Shown here one piece after another: positions 17,204 to 25,969 of a stretch of 51,939 bases of DNA (positions are counted from its first letter, which is position 1; each line of letters begins with the position of its first letter). Below the pieces are notes generated by a model. The model searched no databases and was not told the origin of the DNA. It saw only the letters and a list, made by a program, of their open reading frames with translations. The stretch spans positions 1 through 51,939 of the forward strand of contig CAJOFY010000016.1 of NCBI GenBank assembly GCA_905233945.1. Direction: 5' to 3'. The position numbers were made by a program, and so were the translations under genes. The DNA is from an uncultured bacterium. GTDB lineage: Bacteria; UBP6; UBA1177.

Positions 17204-18088
17204 ATGATTACAGAATGTCCGAACTGCCATAAAACAATATCAGCCGCCGGTTTTGGTATGACAACATGCTCCAAGTGCGGTGCGCTGGTTTTTATCGGAG
17301 ATCCTTTGAAAAACGAGGACAACAGCGTAATCGACAGCAACCCGGGAAAAAAAGAAGCCGGACATGATGATTCAAGAGTTGAAAACAACGAAAGCATCAA
17401 AAAAATCAAAGTTGTTCTGAAAAAAATAAGGGTCACTCTTTCATCCGGAACACCTTGGGACCTGATCTCGGAGATAGGTTTCACCGATGCGTTCTTTTTA
17501 ACTACAAAAGAGGTCCTTTTTCAGCCGGAGCAGTTCTTTTACAAGATGAAGACCTGCAGAAAGCCTTCGTTCCTTCCTCTTTACGGCCTGATTGCGGCTC
17601 TGGCTGCATCGATTTTCCAGATTTTCTGGGCTTTGAAATTTTTTCAGACGGCGTTTCCCGATTTTGCTTCTTTCAAGGCTGCGGCAGCTTCTTTCGGAAC
17701 CGAAACTCTGCCGCTGCTGAGCGATGAAAACGCGTTAAGGGCGATTTTCGGAATGATGAATCCCGAGCCGTCGATGCTTTTTTTCCAGATACTTCTTTCA
17801 CCTTTCATGGCGATAGTTTTCACAGCGTTTATTCTTCACACCGGAAGCACTCTTCTGGGCTCTGACACGCGCCTTGTCCAGTTTTACCGTATGTCGAGCT
17901 TCATCATGGCGACGGGCCTTTTCAACATTGTTCCGGTGATCGGCAACCTTGTCTCTTTTGTCTGGCGCGCCGTCCTTGTCTACAAAGGTGGAAAGGTCCT
18001 TAACGGATTCAACGAAAGAAAGGCCAGAATTTATCTGGTTTTTTATCTTTTTATGCAGATTTTGTTCATGGGACTGGGGATGATATGA
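17204..18088 (+). CDS. Zinc-ribbon, Yip1-type membrane protein
   Basis: 294 aa. The N terminus is a zinc ribbon (CPNCHKTI...CSKCGALVF, residues 5-31). A charged linker follows, then a hydrophobic region of about five membrane segments with the PEQFFYKM and P-rich pattern of the Yip1/YIP1 domain. Membrane protein of unknown role. GGAGGAG precedes the ATG. It overlaps ispF by 4 bases (ATGA), so it heads an operon with ispF and at least two more genes. Confidence 0.75.
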   Translation: MITECPNCHKTISAAGFGMTTCSKCGALVFIGDPLKNEDNSVIDSNPGKKEAGHDDSRVENNESIKKIKVVLKKIRVTLSSGTPWDLISEIGFTDAFFLTTKEVLFQPEQFFYKMKTCRKPSFLPLYGLIAALAASIFQIFWALKFFQTAFPDFASFKAAAASFGTETLPLLSDENALRAIFGMMNPEPSMLFFQILLSPFMAIVFTAFILHTGSTLLGSDTRLVQFYRMSSFIMATGLFNIVPVIGNLVSFVWRAVLVYKGGKVLNGFNERKARIYLVFYLFMQILFMGLGMI

Positions 18089-18567
18089 ATTTAAGGGTAG
18101 GAAACGGGTTTGATGTCCACAAATTTGAAGAGGGAAGACCGCTTTTTTTGGGCGGGATTCTGATTGAAAATCATGCCGGGCTTGCCGGCCACAGCGATGC
18201 CGACGTGCTGATTCATGCTGTTATCGACGCGCTTCTCGGAGCAGCGGCCATCGGCGACATCGGAGAACTTTTTCCGGATACCGACAACACTTTCAAAAAC
18301 ATAAGAAGTACTATTCTGCTTGAAAAAGTTGTAGCTGAACTCGTTTCCCGCGGCTGGGGAATCGTCAATGTCGATTCGACAGTCGTCTGCGAAACACCGA
18401 AAATAAGTAAATACAAACTTCAAATAAGGGAAAAACTTGCCGGAATCATGGGCATTCCGCTTGACTGCATCATGGTCAAAGGCAAAACTTCCGAAAAGCT
18501 CGGATTTACCGGCAGAAAAGAAGGTATTGCCGTTTTTGCAACTGCACTTCTGGAGAAAAAATCATGA
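18085..18567 (+). CDS. ispF: 2-C-methyl-D-erythritol 2,4-cyclodiphosphate synthase
   Basis: 160 aa, normal length. Converts CDP-methylerythritol 2-phosphate to the cyclodiphosphate in the MEP isoprenoid pathway; works as a trimer with zinc. Visible: RVGNGFDVHKF (Asp8/His10-type metal ligands), GLAGHSDADVLIHA (metal-binding His), FPDTD, and the C-terminal KTSEKLGFTGRKEGI. Translationally coupled on both sides by 4-base overlaps. Confidence 0.96.
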   Translation: MNLRVGNGFDVHKFEEGRPLFLGGILIENHAGLAGHSDADVLIHAVIDALLGAAAIGDIGELFPDTDNTFKNIRSTILLEKVVAELVSRGWGIVNVDSTVVCETPKISKYKLQIREKLAGIMGIPLDCIMVKGKTSEKLGFTGRKEGIAVFATALLEKKS

Positions 18568-19178
18568 AAAAACTCAGTTTTTATGTAGGAAAAAAGAATT
18601 TTGTAACTTTTATCATCGCATCACTGATTCTGCTTTACGCGGTTTATTCTTTTTCAGACAATGTAATCTACTTTTTCTCGGACAATACTCCGATAGATTT
18701 AGGCGACGCGCTTGAGCTCAACACAGAAAATTTCGCAAAAGTGAAGGACGGTGACTACGTTCAGATCAAGGGAATAACTTCGGTCCAGGGCGGCAATATT
18801 AAAAAAGGTCTGCTGGGAGAACGTCACGTCGTCTACTATCTGAACGGTTCGTCAAAGTTCATAATAGATTCGGCTGTTACTGACGAAGATTCTTTCTCCG
18901 GGCCGCATTACAGAACGGTGAAGGGGAGGGCTTTCGCGTTCAGAACCAATTCAAAGGCGGCAAAGATGCAGGCCTTTTTTGCAAATTCGCTTTATCTCGA
19001 CATGAAGGATGACGGCTTTTTCATCGAGGACGGCGTGATTCCGCGCTCGGATTATGCCGGACTCTGCATGTTTGCGTTTTTCTGCATTCTGATGGTTCTC
19101 AATGTAGTTTTTTTCATAAAACCTTTGAGGCGCGAAACCAGGGAAGAAAATATCGTCAACGGACTTGACGGATTTTAG
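18564..19178 (+). CDS. Membrane protein of unknown function
   Basis: 204 aa with one membrane segment near the N terminus (FVTFIIASLILLYAVYSF) and one near the C terminus (LCMFAFFCILMVLNVVFFI). Between them is about 130 residues of beta-rich, probably periplasmic sequence. Topology resembles small GIDE/E3-like membrane proteins but no family motif is certain. It overlaps ispF by 4 bases and lies 15 bases before the TMTC-like gene. Confidence 0.7.
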   Translation: MKKLSFYVGKKNFVTFIIASLILLYAVYSFSDNVIYFFSDNTPIDLGDALELNTENFAKVKDGDYVQIKGITSVQGGNIKKGLLGERHVVYYLNGSSKFIIDSAVTDEDSFSGPHYRTVKGRAFAFRTNSKAAKMQAFFANSLYLDMKDDGFFIEDGVIPRSDYAGLCMFAFFCILMVLNVVFFIKPLRRETREENIVNGLDGF

Positions 19179-19193
19179 TTTACGGAGCGGAGA

Positions 19194-21200
19194 ATGTCAG
19201 AGAAAACCGATAAAAAACAAATTTTTTTCCTGATTCTGGCGGTGGTTTTTGTCTATTTCAATTCTCTGCCGAATGAATTTATTTTTGATGACATCCCGCT
19301 TGTTCAGGATTCGCTCTGGATAACTTCTGGCAGTTTTCTTGATATGCTTTTTTCATACAGACCGCTGCGTTATATCACTTATGCTGTCGATTACCGTATC
19401 TTCGGAATGAATCCGGCTGGTTTCAGGCTTATGAACATAGTTTACCACATATTTACCGTTCTTGCCCTTTTCTGGACTTTGAAAGCATTCGGTCTTAAAA
19501 AACGGGCTGCGTTTGCCGCTTCCCTGATTTTTGCGGTCCATCCGGTAAATACTGACGCCGTTGCCTATATTTCAGGCAGACGCGATGTGATAATGGGGCT
19601 TTTTTACATTCTGAGCGCCGGATGCTTTTTCAAGTTCTACAGAACGGTTTCACCTTCCATCAGAGCAGAATCGGGCTCTGTTAAAAAGAAATGGGGCTTT
19701 TTGATTGCGGCTTTTGTTTTCATGGCGCTTTCGATTTCGGCAAAAGAGATGGGGGCGACGATCCCCCTTGTTTTCATTATGTATGCCGCTTATCTGGACG
19801 GCGCGGCTCTTCTTAAAAAGCCATGGTTCTGTTTTGTCCTGATGATTTTCCTCCTTTTATTCTCGTTTTTCGCGCTTATGGCGATTTCAGGCGGCGGAAG
19901 CGCCCTTGTTTCGCTCAACGGAATCCGTTTTCACGGAAATTCGCCCGAAGTCCATTATCTGACGGCTGCGACGATTTTTCTGCACTACCTGAAACTCACT
20001 GTTTTTCCATGGAAGATCATTCTTGACAACGCCGGTTATCCGCTTGTCGAAGACTGGAATTTTGAAGTGTTTTTCTCGATTCTCGCAGTGTTTGTCCTTG
20101 TTTTTCTCGTATGGGACCTTCTTTCAACTTCCAGGAAAAACAAACAGAATTCAACTGCAGAACGGCTTGAAATGAGGCACTCGGTCGCGTTCTGGATTCT
20201 CTTTTTCATTGTTTCGCTTGCTCCGGTAATGCAGATAATCCCGCTTCACGAAATCGTAGCGGTTCACTATCTTTATGTCCCGGTTATCGGATTCTGCGCG
20301 GTTGTCGGACTCTTGTTCGATTACTTTGCCGGAAGTGACAATACAGGTTTCCAGCAGATGTTCAACTTCTCTGAAAACAGGAAGAGAGCTGTTGCCGCGC
20401 TTTGCATAACACTTGTTTTTTCGCTTTTTTCGCTCCGTACGATTTCGCGCAATTTCGAGATGAAAAACATCTGGACCGTGCTTCATGCCGATGCCGAAAA
20501 GCAGCCGCTTTCATTCCGCGGACTATTCACCATCGGTGCCGAGTATCTCAAGATGAAGTTCCCGGACAAAGCGTGGGAATACTATCAGCAGTCGGTAAAT
20601 ACAGGCTACTGGGATCCAAATCTTCTGGGAAATATTATCGGCTATTACATTGTTAAAGGTGACCATGATGCGGCTGTCGCTTTTTTTGAAAAAATGGTCA
20701 GAAACAACGAATATATCACTTCAAACGGAATTTTGAATATTGCCAAAATCTACATGATCCGCGGCGACTGCGGCACGGCTTTGAAACTGACGGATGCTGT
20801 TGTTCCCGATGCAAGCGAACTCAGGCGCCACAGTCTGCTGAAAAAATGCAGGGATTACGGTTTTGAAAAGTTCGACGACAGAAATATTCAGGATATCTAT
20901 CAGAAACAGGAGAAAATGAAAGACCTTGAAATGAATGTCGAGAGAAAGCCTTATCTCAAAAAACTGATAGAAAGCGGGGAATTTACAGGAGAAAAACTTG
21001 TCGAGCTTGTCGCGGAGCTTGCCGCAGTAGACTTTATTTCCGATATTCCCGAAGCGATAAAATATTACAGATATGAAATCGAACTCTGCGGAAAGTTCGG
21101 GCTTCCGGTCACTGATGTCGCAATCAAATCGTTAGCGGTTTTAGAAGACTATTCGCAAAAAATTCTTGTCGAAGGCAGGTATCTGCCGCTCGAATTTTAG
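19194..21200 (+). CDS. TMTC-like GT-C glycosyltransferase with TPR tail
   Basis: 668 aa. The N-terminal 430 residues hold about ten membrane segments. The acidic FDD motif in the first external loop (FIFDDIPLV), HPVNTDAVAYISGRRD and a later HEIVAVHYLYVP follow the pattern of TMTC/PMT-like GT-C enzymes that use lipid-linked sugars. The C-terminal 230 residues are helical TPR-like repeats. Probably O-glycosylates exported proteins, which fits the many Ser/Thr-rich surface proteins here (inference). GGAG precedes the ATG. Confidence 0.78.
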   Translation: MSEKTDKKQIFFLILAVVFVYFNSLPNEFIFDDIPLVQDSLWITSGSFLDMLFSYRPLRYITYAVDYRIFGMNPAGFRLMNIVYHIFTVLALFWTLKAFGLKKRAAFAASLIFAVHPVNTDAVAYISGRRDVIMGLFYILSAGCFFKFYRTVSPSIRAESGSVKKKWGFLIAAFVFMALSISAKEMGATIPLVFIMYAAYLDGAALLKKPWFCFVLMIFLLLFSFFALMAISGGGSALVSLNGIRFHGNSPEVHYLTAATIFLHYLKLTVFPWKIILDNAGYPLVEDWNFEVFFSILAVFVLVFLVWDLLSTSRKNKQNSTAERLEMRHSVAFWILFFIVSLAPVMQIIPLHEIVAVHYLYVPVIGFCAVVGLLFDYFAGSDNTGFQQMFNFSENRKRAVAALCITLVFSLFSLRTISRNFEMKNIWTVLHADAEKQPLSFRGLFTIGAEYLKMKFPDKAWEYYQQSVNTGYWDPNLLGNIIGYYIVKGDHDAAVAFFEKMVRNNEYITSNGILNIAKIYMIRGDCGTALKLTDAVVPDASELRRHSLLKKCRDYGFEKFDDRNIQDIYQKQEKMKDLEMNVERKPYLKKLIESGEFTGEKLVELVAELAAVDFISDIPEAIKYYRYEIELCGKFGLPVTDVAIKSLAVLEDYSQKILVEGRYLPLEF

Positions 21201-21207
21201 GTAAAAA

Positions 21208-23370
21208 ATGAATTCTGAAGTTGAAATTCTTGCTCCTGCCGGCAGTTTTGAAGCCGCGGTCGCCGCTTTTGAAGGCGGTGCGGACGCTGTTTATCTCGGT
21301 TTAAGCGATTTTTCGGCTAGAAAAGCGGCCAGAAATTTTTCAAGGGAGGAGTTCCTTTCTCTGAAAACTCTTGCAGTGCGTGAAGGAAAAAAGATTTTCG
21401 CAGCGCTGAATACAGTTATCAAAGAAGATGAAATCGAAAGCGCGCTCGATACGGCCCGTTTTTTGTATGATGCCGGAGTCGACGCGGTAATTCTTCAGGA
21501 TATCGGTTTTGCTTCGATTCTTAAAAAACTTTTTCCCGATCTGGCGCTTCATGCTTCAACGCAGATGGCGCTCCACACTGTCGAAGGAGTCAAATTCTTG
21601 AAAACACAGGGTTTTTCAAGAGTTGTTTTGAGCCGCGAAGTTCCGTTTGACCTCATTGCGAAAATCAAAAAGGAAGTTCCAGATATGGAGCTTGAAGTCT
21701 TTGTCCACGGCGCTTTGTGCTACTCTTTTTCTGGTCTCTGTCTTGCGAGCGGCATGGTGCTCGGGCGTTCCGGAAACCGGGGAATGTGCGCACAGCTTTG
21801 CAGAAGTTACTACGAAACCGAAGAGGGGAAAAAAGGATATTTCTTTTCGTGCAACGACCTTGAATACAAAGATTTTGTGCAGCAGCTCAAGTTTGCCGGT
21901 GTCGATTCGTTCAAAATCGAAGGGCGCATGAAATCGCCTGAATATGTTTTTCACACTTCGGCTTTATACCGCGCCATGCTCGAGAGAAGCGACTACTTCG
22001 ACGCTTTGAAAAACAGCCGGATCTGCTTTGCGCGAAAGGCTACGACTGCTTATCTCAGGAATTTTTCTGGAAACAACCTGATCTGCGGCGGTTATCCCGG
22101 GCATCGCGGAGTGAAAACCGGAGTCTGCGAGAAAAAGCTGAAGGACCGCTTTTTTATCAAAACCAAATATTCGCTGGGAATCCACGACGGTCTTCTTTTC
22201 TTCAGAAACAATGATGAAACGAAGCCTTTCAACTGCTCGATAGAAGAGATTTCATCTGCTTCGGGTAAAAATCTCAAAATTGTGGGCGACAGTTCGAGAG
22301 TTTACGTGAAAACAGGCGAACTGCCGGAAGTAGGGGATGAAATTTATCTTGTAAGTTCGCGTTCTCTCGAAAGAAAAAAAGTAAATTATGCAAGTTTTCC
22401 GCAGTGGAAGAAAGCAGTTGAACTTGAAGTTTCGCTTGCCGGAAACAGAATCAGAATAAAGAGCGGCGGTTTTTCCTACGAATCGGAAGAAATTACAGTA
22501 GAAAAATCGGAAAATCAGAACGGTTTTAAGGATAAGTTTGCAGAAATACTTAAAAATTCCGCCGATTCATTTTATTTCTCGGATAAGGCAACTTTTGATA
22601 AAAACTGTGAAAACGTCTTTGTTGTTCCGAGCATTCTCAAAAAAATAAGAACTGATTTTTACGAAAAATATACCGCATTCTGTGATGCCGCTTTTGAAGA
22701 AAAAAAGAGAATAGTTCTTGATTCGTTTTCTGTGCCGGAAAGCGGAAATGTCCCGGAAATTTTCCGCGAGCGAGCTTTGATGAACCCTGACACCGATATT
22801 CCGTTTTTTATGCCGGACGATTCGGAAACCTCGCTTAAAACAGTCGGCGGATTTCTGACGGTTCCGCTCCTTCCCTTGATGAAGGAAAGTGAAAAATATC
22901 TCAATAAAATCAATGATATAATCTCTGAGAACAGCGATAAGAAAATCCTTGTGGGTCTTTCCAATCTTGGGCAACTCAACTTCGCGCTTGAACACTTGAA
23001 AGATGAAAATATTTTCTTCTTTATCGATTTTTCGCTCTACATCGCGAACAGGTTTTCATACTCCTTTTTCAAAAATCTTCTGGGCGAAAAACTTCTTTTC
23101 GGCTGCTCCTGGATCGAGGAAAAAGAAGATGTTCTGCAGCTTTCACCCGAAATCATCACGGTTTCAGGCTTCAATCCGCCTCTTTTTGTGAGCGCAGGCT
23201 GCTTCGAACGCTCGAACGGCTTCAAAAAATGTGCCGAGTGCGGCGGGAAACGGAGCGAAAGGATCCTTACAAACTGCGGCAGAGTGTTCAAAGTCGTTTC
23301 CAGGAATTGTATTACCTTTATGTTTTTGGAACACTTTGACTGCCGCGGATTCTGCGCTAGTTCAGAATGA
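21208..23370 (+). CDS. U32 family peptidase / RNA hydroxylase-like protein
   Basis: 720 aa. The N-terminal 300 residues carry the U32 signature: LAPAGSFEAAVAAFEGGADAVYLG at the start, then ALHASTQMA, EVFVHGALCYSFSGLCLAS and RGMCAQLCR with the cysteines that bind an Fe-S cluster in RlhA/YegQ-type members. A DUF3656-like C-terminal part follows, with further Cys near the end (CAECGG, CRGFCAS). The closest characterised relatives (RlhA, TrhP) hydroxylate rRNA or tRNA rather than cut protein. Starts 7 bases after the TMTC-like gene. Confidence 0.85.
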   Translation: MNSEVEILAPAGSFEAAVAAFEGGADAVYLGLSDFSARKAARNFSREEFLSLKTLAVREGKKIFAALNTVIKEDEIESALDTARFLYDAGVDAVILQDIGFASILKKLFPDLALHASTQMALHTVEGVKFLKTQGFSRVVLSREVPFDLIAKIKKEVPDMELEVFVHGALCYSFSGLCLASGMVLGRSGNRGMCAQLCRSYYETEEGKKGYFFSCNDLEYKDFVQQLKFAGVDSFKIEGRMKSPEYVFHTSALYRAMLERSDYFDALKNSRICFARKATTAYLRNFSGNNLICGGYPGHRGVKTGVCEKKLKDRFFIKTKYSLGIHDGLLFFRNNDETKPFNCSIEEISSASGKNLKIVGDSSRVYVKTGELPEVGDEIYLVSSRSLERKKVNYASFPQWKKAVELEVSLAGNRIRIKSGGFSYESEEITVEKSENQNGFKDKFAEILKNSADSFYFSDKATFDKNCENVFVVPSILKKIRTDFYEKYTAFCDAAFEEKKRIVLDSFSVPESGNVPEIFRERALMNPDTDIPFFMPDDSETSLKTVGGFLTVPLLPLMKESEKYLNKINDIISENSDKKILVGLSNLGQLNFALEHLKDENIFFFIDFSLYIANRFSYSFFKNLLGEKLLFGCSWIEEKEDVLQLSPEIITVSGFNPPLFVSAGCFERSNGFKKCAECGGKRSERILTNCGRVFKVVSRNCITFMFLEHFDCRGFCASSE

Positions 23371-23381
23371 CAAATTTATTG

Positions 23382-23711
23382 ATAAATTAAAAAAAAGAGT
23401 GATAAGAGCGAGTTTTGTCACGGCGGCGGCGCCGGGCTCTTGAAATTAAGGAGGATTTTATGAATAAAGAAGACAAACTCGTTATCGCGGGGCATGAGTT
23501 CTCGTCCCGTTTCATTCTTGGTTCTGGAAAATATTCGATGAAACTTATCGAAGCGGCGGTGAAGTATGCCGGTGCGGAAATCATCACGCTTGCCGTCAGA
23601 CGCGCCAATTCCAAGGAGCACGAAAGCATTCTCGACTATATTCCGAAAGGGGTTACGCTTCTTCCGAACACTTCAGGAGCGAGAAACGCCGAGGAGGCTG
23701 TCAGAATCGCG
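23382..23711 (+). pseudogene. thiG 5' fragment (first 84 codons) with its upstream region
   Basis: From ATG 23460 to 23711 the translation equals the first 84 residues of the intact ThiG at 39687 except for two of the first four residues. DNA identity is only roughly 85-90% and nearly all changes are silent. About 75 bases upstream are also related (TTTATTGATAAAT, AGAGTGATAA). At 23711 the match stops abruptly and the frame runs into the 3' side of an opposing lipoprotein gene, ending at 23867. ThiG needs about 250 residues, so this is a remnant. Confidence 0.88.
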
Positions 23712-24019
23712 TTGAATGCGGCAAGTTTTGCAAGCGGGGAGAGCTTTTCGACATCGACTGCGGAATTTTTTGAAAATAGGTTGAGCTTCATTCCGCTAGC
23801 TTCTTCCAAACTTACAGCTTCTTTTGTTTTGTTGTCGGCTTTTCCCTCGATAAAACCCTGGACCTGAAACCCGATTTCGATCGGGCGCGACCAGACATGC
23901 ATTGCTTCGGGAGCGAGTTTTGCCTCTTTTGAAACACTCATCGTAGAAATCTGCGAAGCGCAGGAGCAGAGCATTGTGAAAACAACCGCGACAATAGTGA
24001 ATCCGAAAAATCTTTTCAT
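23712..24019 (-). pseudogene. Lipoprotein gene truncated at its 3' end
   Basis: Starts at ATG 24019 behind GGAGG. Lipoprotein signal MKRFFGFTIVAVVFTMLCSC, then about 85 residues. At 23711/23712 it meets the opposing thiG fragment, and its frame continues through antisense thiG to a stop at 23636, so the real C terminus is lost. Function unknown. The head-on joining of two broken genes marks a rearrangement junction. Confidence 0.65.
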
Positions 24020-24196
24020 CTTTTCCTCCAATAAAAATAATAAAAATTGCGTTCATAACCTTTATGAAGCGCGTTTCGGAGGTTTTAACGCAAGGGGTGG
24101 GGCATATATCGCCCAAACGCGGATTTTTTGGAGAATATATTGCCAAACCCGAAAAAATAAGCGATAAAGGCGCGTGTTGGTCTTCTTGGAGGTAAT

Positions 24197-24391
24197 ATGA
24201 CTAAAGTAAACGGAAAGACCGAGGCCGTTACCGGTCTCAATATAGCCGAGATAGTTGAAAAATTCGGCTATAATCCCGCAAGAGTGGCGGTCGAGCTCAA
24301 CGGAAACATCGTTCCGAAAGCAAAATACGCAGAAACGGTCGCTGGAGAGAACGATGTCATTGAAATCGTAAGTTTTGTGGGAGGCGGTTAG
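24197..24391 (+). CDS. thiS: Sulfur carrier protein ThiS
   Basis: 64 aa ubiquitin-like protein ending in the obligatory Gly-Gly (IVSFVGGG). Its C terminus is adenylated by ThiF and thiocarboxylated, then delivers sulfur to ThiG for thiazole. GGAGG lies before the ATG. The stop is directly followed by the thiF start. No THI-box (CUGAGA core) is seen upstream. Confidence 0.93.
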   Translation: MTKVNGKTEAVTGLNIAEIVEKFGYNPARVAVELNGNIVPKAKYAETVAGENDVIEIVSFVGGG

Positions 24392-25027
24392 ATGATCCCT
24401 TCAAAAGAAGAGTTTTTCAACGGCCTTGCGGCAAAACACGGGCTTGAACTTCAGAAAAAATTCGCGGCTGCTTCAGCTGCTATCTGCGGCGCAGGCGGGC
24501 TCGGTTCGAATATCGCGATCGCTCTGGCGAGAGCAGGAGTAGGGCGGCTTAAAATTATCGATTTCGATAAAATTGAGATCACAAATTTGAACCGTCAGCA
24601 GTATTTTGCAGACCAGATAGGTCTGTTCAAGGCAGAGGCGTTAAAAGAAAATCTCTCAAAAATCGCTCCTTACTGCGAAGTTACGGCTGAAACTGTAAAA
24701 ATCACCGAGGAAAATGTGACGGAACTTCTCAAAGGTTTTCCGATAGTCTGCGAGGCTTTCGATAAGGCCGAGGCGAAGGCGATGCTAGTGAACGCAGTCC
24801 TTGAAAATATGCCTGAAACTTATCTTGTTTCGGGTTCCGGAATGGCAAGCCTCAATTCTGCCAATCTCATAAAAACGAGAAAAATCACTGACAAATTCTA
24901 TCTCTGCGGCGATATGGAAAGTGATGTCGATGCCGGAAACGGCCTTTTCGGTTCTAGGGTCCTTGTCTGCGCTGCGCATCAGGCTCATACTATTCTGCGG
25001 ATCATCGCAGGTGAATTTGAAGCATAA
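24392..25027 (+). CDS. thiF: ThiS adenylyltransferase ThiF
   Basis: 211 aa E1-like enzyme. Rossmann ATP-binding GAGGLGSNIAIALARAG (residues 29-45), DFDKIEITNLNRQQY with the conserved Asp/Asn/Arg, and a C-terminal half typical of the shorter ThiF family 2. Activates the ThiS C terminus with ATP. Directly follows thiS with no gap. Confidence 0.9.
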   Translation: MIPSKEEFFNGLAAKHGLELQKKFAAASAAICGAGGLGSNIAIALARAGVGRLKIIDFDKIEITNLNRQQYFADQIGLFKAEALKENLSKIAPYCEVTAETVKITEENVTELLKGFPIVCEAFDKAEAKAMLVNAVLENMPETYLVSGSGMASLNSANLIKTRKITDKFYLCGDMESDVDAGNGLFGSRVLVCAAHQAHTILRIIAGEFEA

Positions 25028-25036
25028 GGAGGAAAA

Positions 25037-25786
25037 ATGAACGATTTCGCAAAATTCAAGAAAATTGACGCGCACTCTCACATCGGCTTTTTCGGAAGCC
25101 CGTTCAATGTCAATTTCGATGCGGATATGCTGGATAAACAGATGTCGGAATACAACATCGAAAAGACGATCCTCTGCCCGGCGGCGCACACGCTGAACGA
25201 AGAGCTCAACGATGCTTTCAAAAAGATGCCGGACAAAATAATCCCCCTCTGCTGGGTAAACGCAAATCTCGGTCAGGCGGCTTACGACATGCTTGAACAC
25301 TATCTGCGCGACGAAAAGTTCGCCGGAGTCAAGATGCAGCCTCTTTTTGACGCTTTCACGGCCGATTCTCCGATGGTCGATCCGATCATGGAGATCGCGA
25401 AGAAATACGATAAACCGGTATTTATCCACTGCGGTCATCCGCCGTTCTCGCTTCCGTGGCAGATAGGTCTTCTGGCTGAGCGCCATCCGCAGGTTCAGGT
25501 CGTAATGATCCACATGGGTCACGGTCACGGAGTCTATATCGACGGCAGCATCACGATGGCGAAAAAGTTCGACAACCTCATGCTTGAATGTTCCGGAATG
25601 CCGATGGGATGCCAGATCAAAAACGCCTACGAAACAGTCGGCAGCGAACGCGTTATGTTCGGTATCGATTCTCCGTTCCACCATCCGACAGTAGAGATCC
25701 AGCGCGTCCTTTCGTGCGGTCTCAATGACTCTCAGCTCGAAGACGTTTTCTACAACAACGCCGCGAAATTTATGGGGATGAAGTAA
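25037..25786 (+). CDS. Amidohydrolase_2-type metal-dependent hydrolase
   Basis: 249 aa TIM-barrel enzyme. Metal-binding motif DAHSHIG at residues 12-18, further His at FIHCGHPPF and VVMIHMGHGHG, and a late Asp in FGIDSPFHHPTVE, all as in the amidohydrolase_2 family. AAGGAGG precedes the ATG and it follows thiF by 9 bases, so it is in the thiS operon. The substrate is unknown; a link to thiazole precursor metabolism or detoxification is only suggested by position. Confidence 0.85.
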   Translation: MNDFAKFKKIDAHSHIGFFGSPFNVNFDADMLDKQMSEYNIEKTILCPAAHTLNEELNDAFKKMPDKIIPLCWVNANLGQAAYDMLEHYLRDEKFAGVKMQPLFDAFTADSPMVDPIMEIAKKYDKPVFIHCGHPPFSLPWQIGLLAERHPQVQVVMIHMGHGHGVYIDGSITMAKKFDNLMLECSGMPMGCQIKNAYETVGSERVMFGIDSPFHHPTVEIQRVLSCGLNDSQLEDVFYNNAAKFMGMK

Positions 25787-25969
25787 ATCTATCGGCAAGA
25801 TTTTTAGCAAAAAAGCTCTAAAAAGGCCACTTTTTTGCCGATACCGGCAAGAAAATGAGGATTTTTATTGAAAACCCATTTTATCAGAATTGGATGTCAT
25901 AAATTGTAATTTCCAATCTCATTTTCCATTTTATTCCTCTAAATAAACTTGTTGCAAACAGATATATGT
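25787..25969. other. Intergenic with overlapping inverted repeats
   Basis: ATCGGCAA (25791-25798) pairs with TTGCCGAT (25835-25842). The inner GCAAAAAAG (25807-25815) can alternatively pair with CTTTTTTGC (25830-25838). This may serve as a transcription terminator for the thiS operon, although no clean T-run follows. It marks the left edge of the accessory island. Confidence 0.4.

Noticed and set aside
24040-24196. TPP riboswitch before thiS
   Set aside because: GGGG-containing leader but no CUGAGA core or GAACCUGAU-type second motif on either strand; the same holds before thiG at 39687.
24785-25810. 341-codon open frame antisense to thiF and the amidohydrolase
   Set aside because: Opposite strand of two well-supported genes, Arg/His/Val-rich translation with no recognisable domain; codon-bias shadow.
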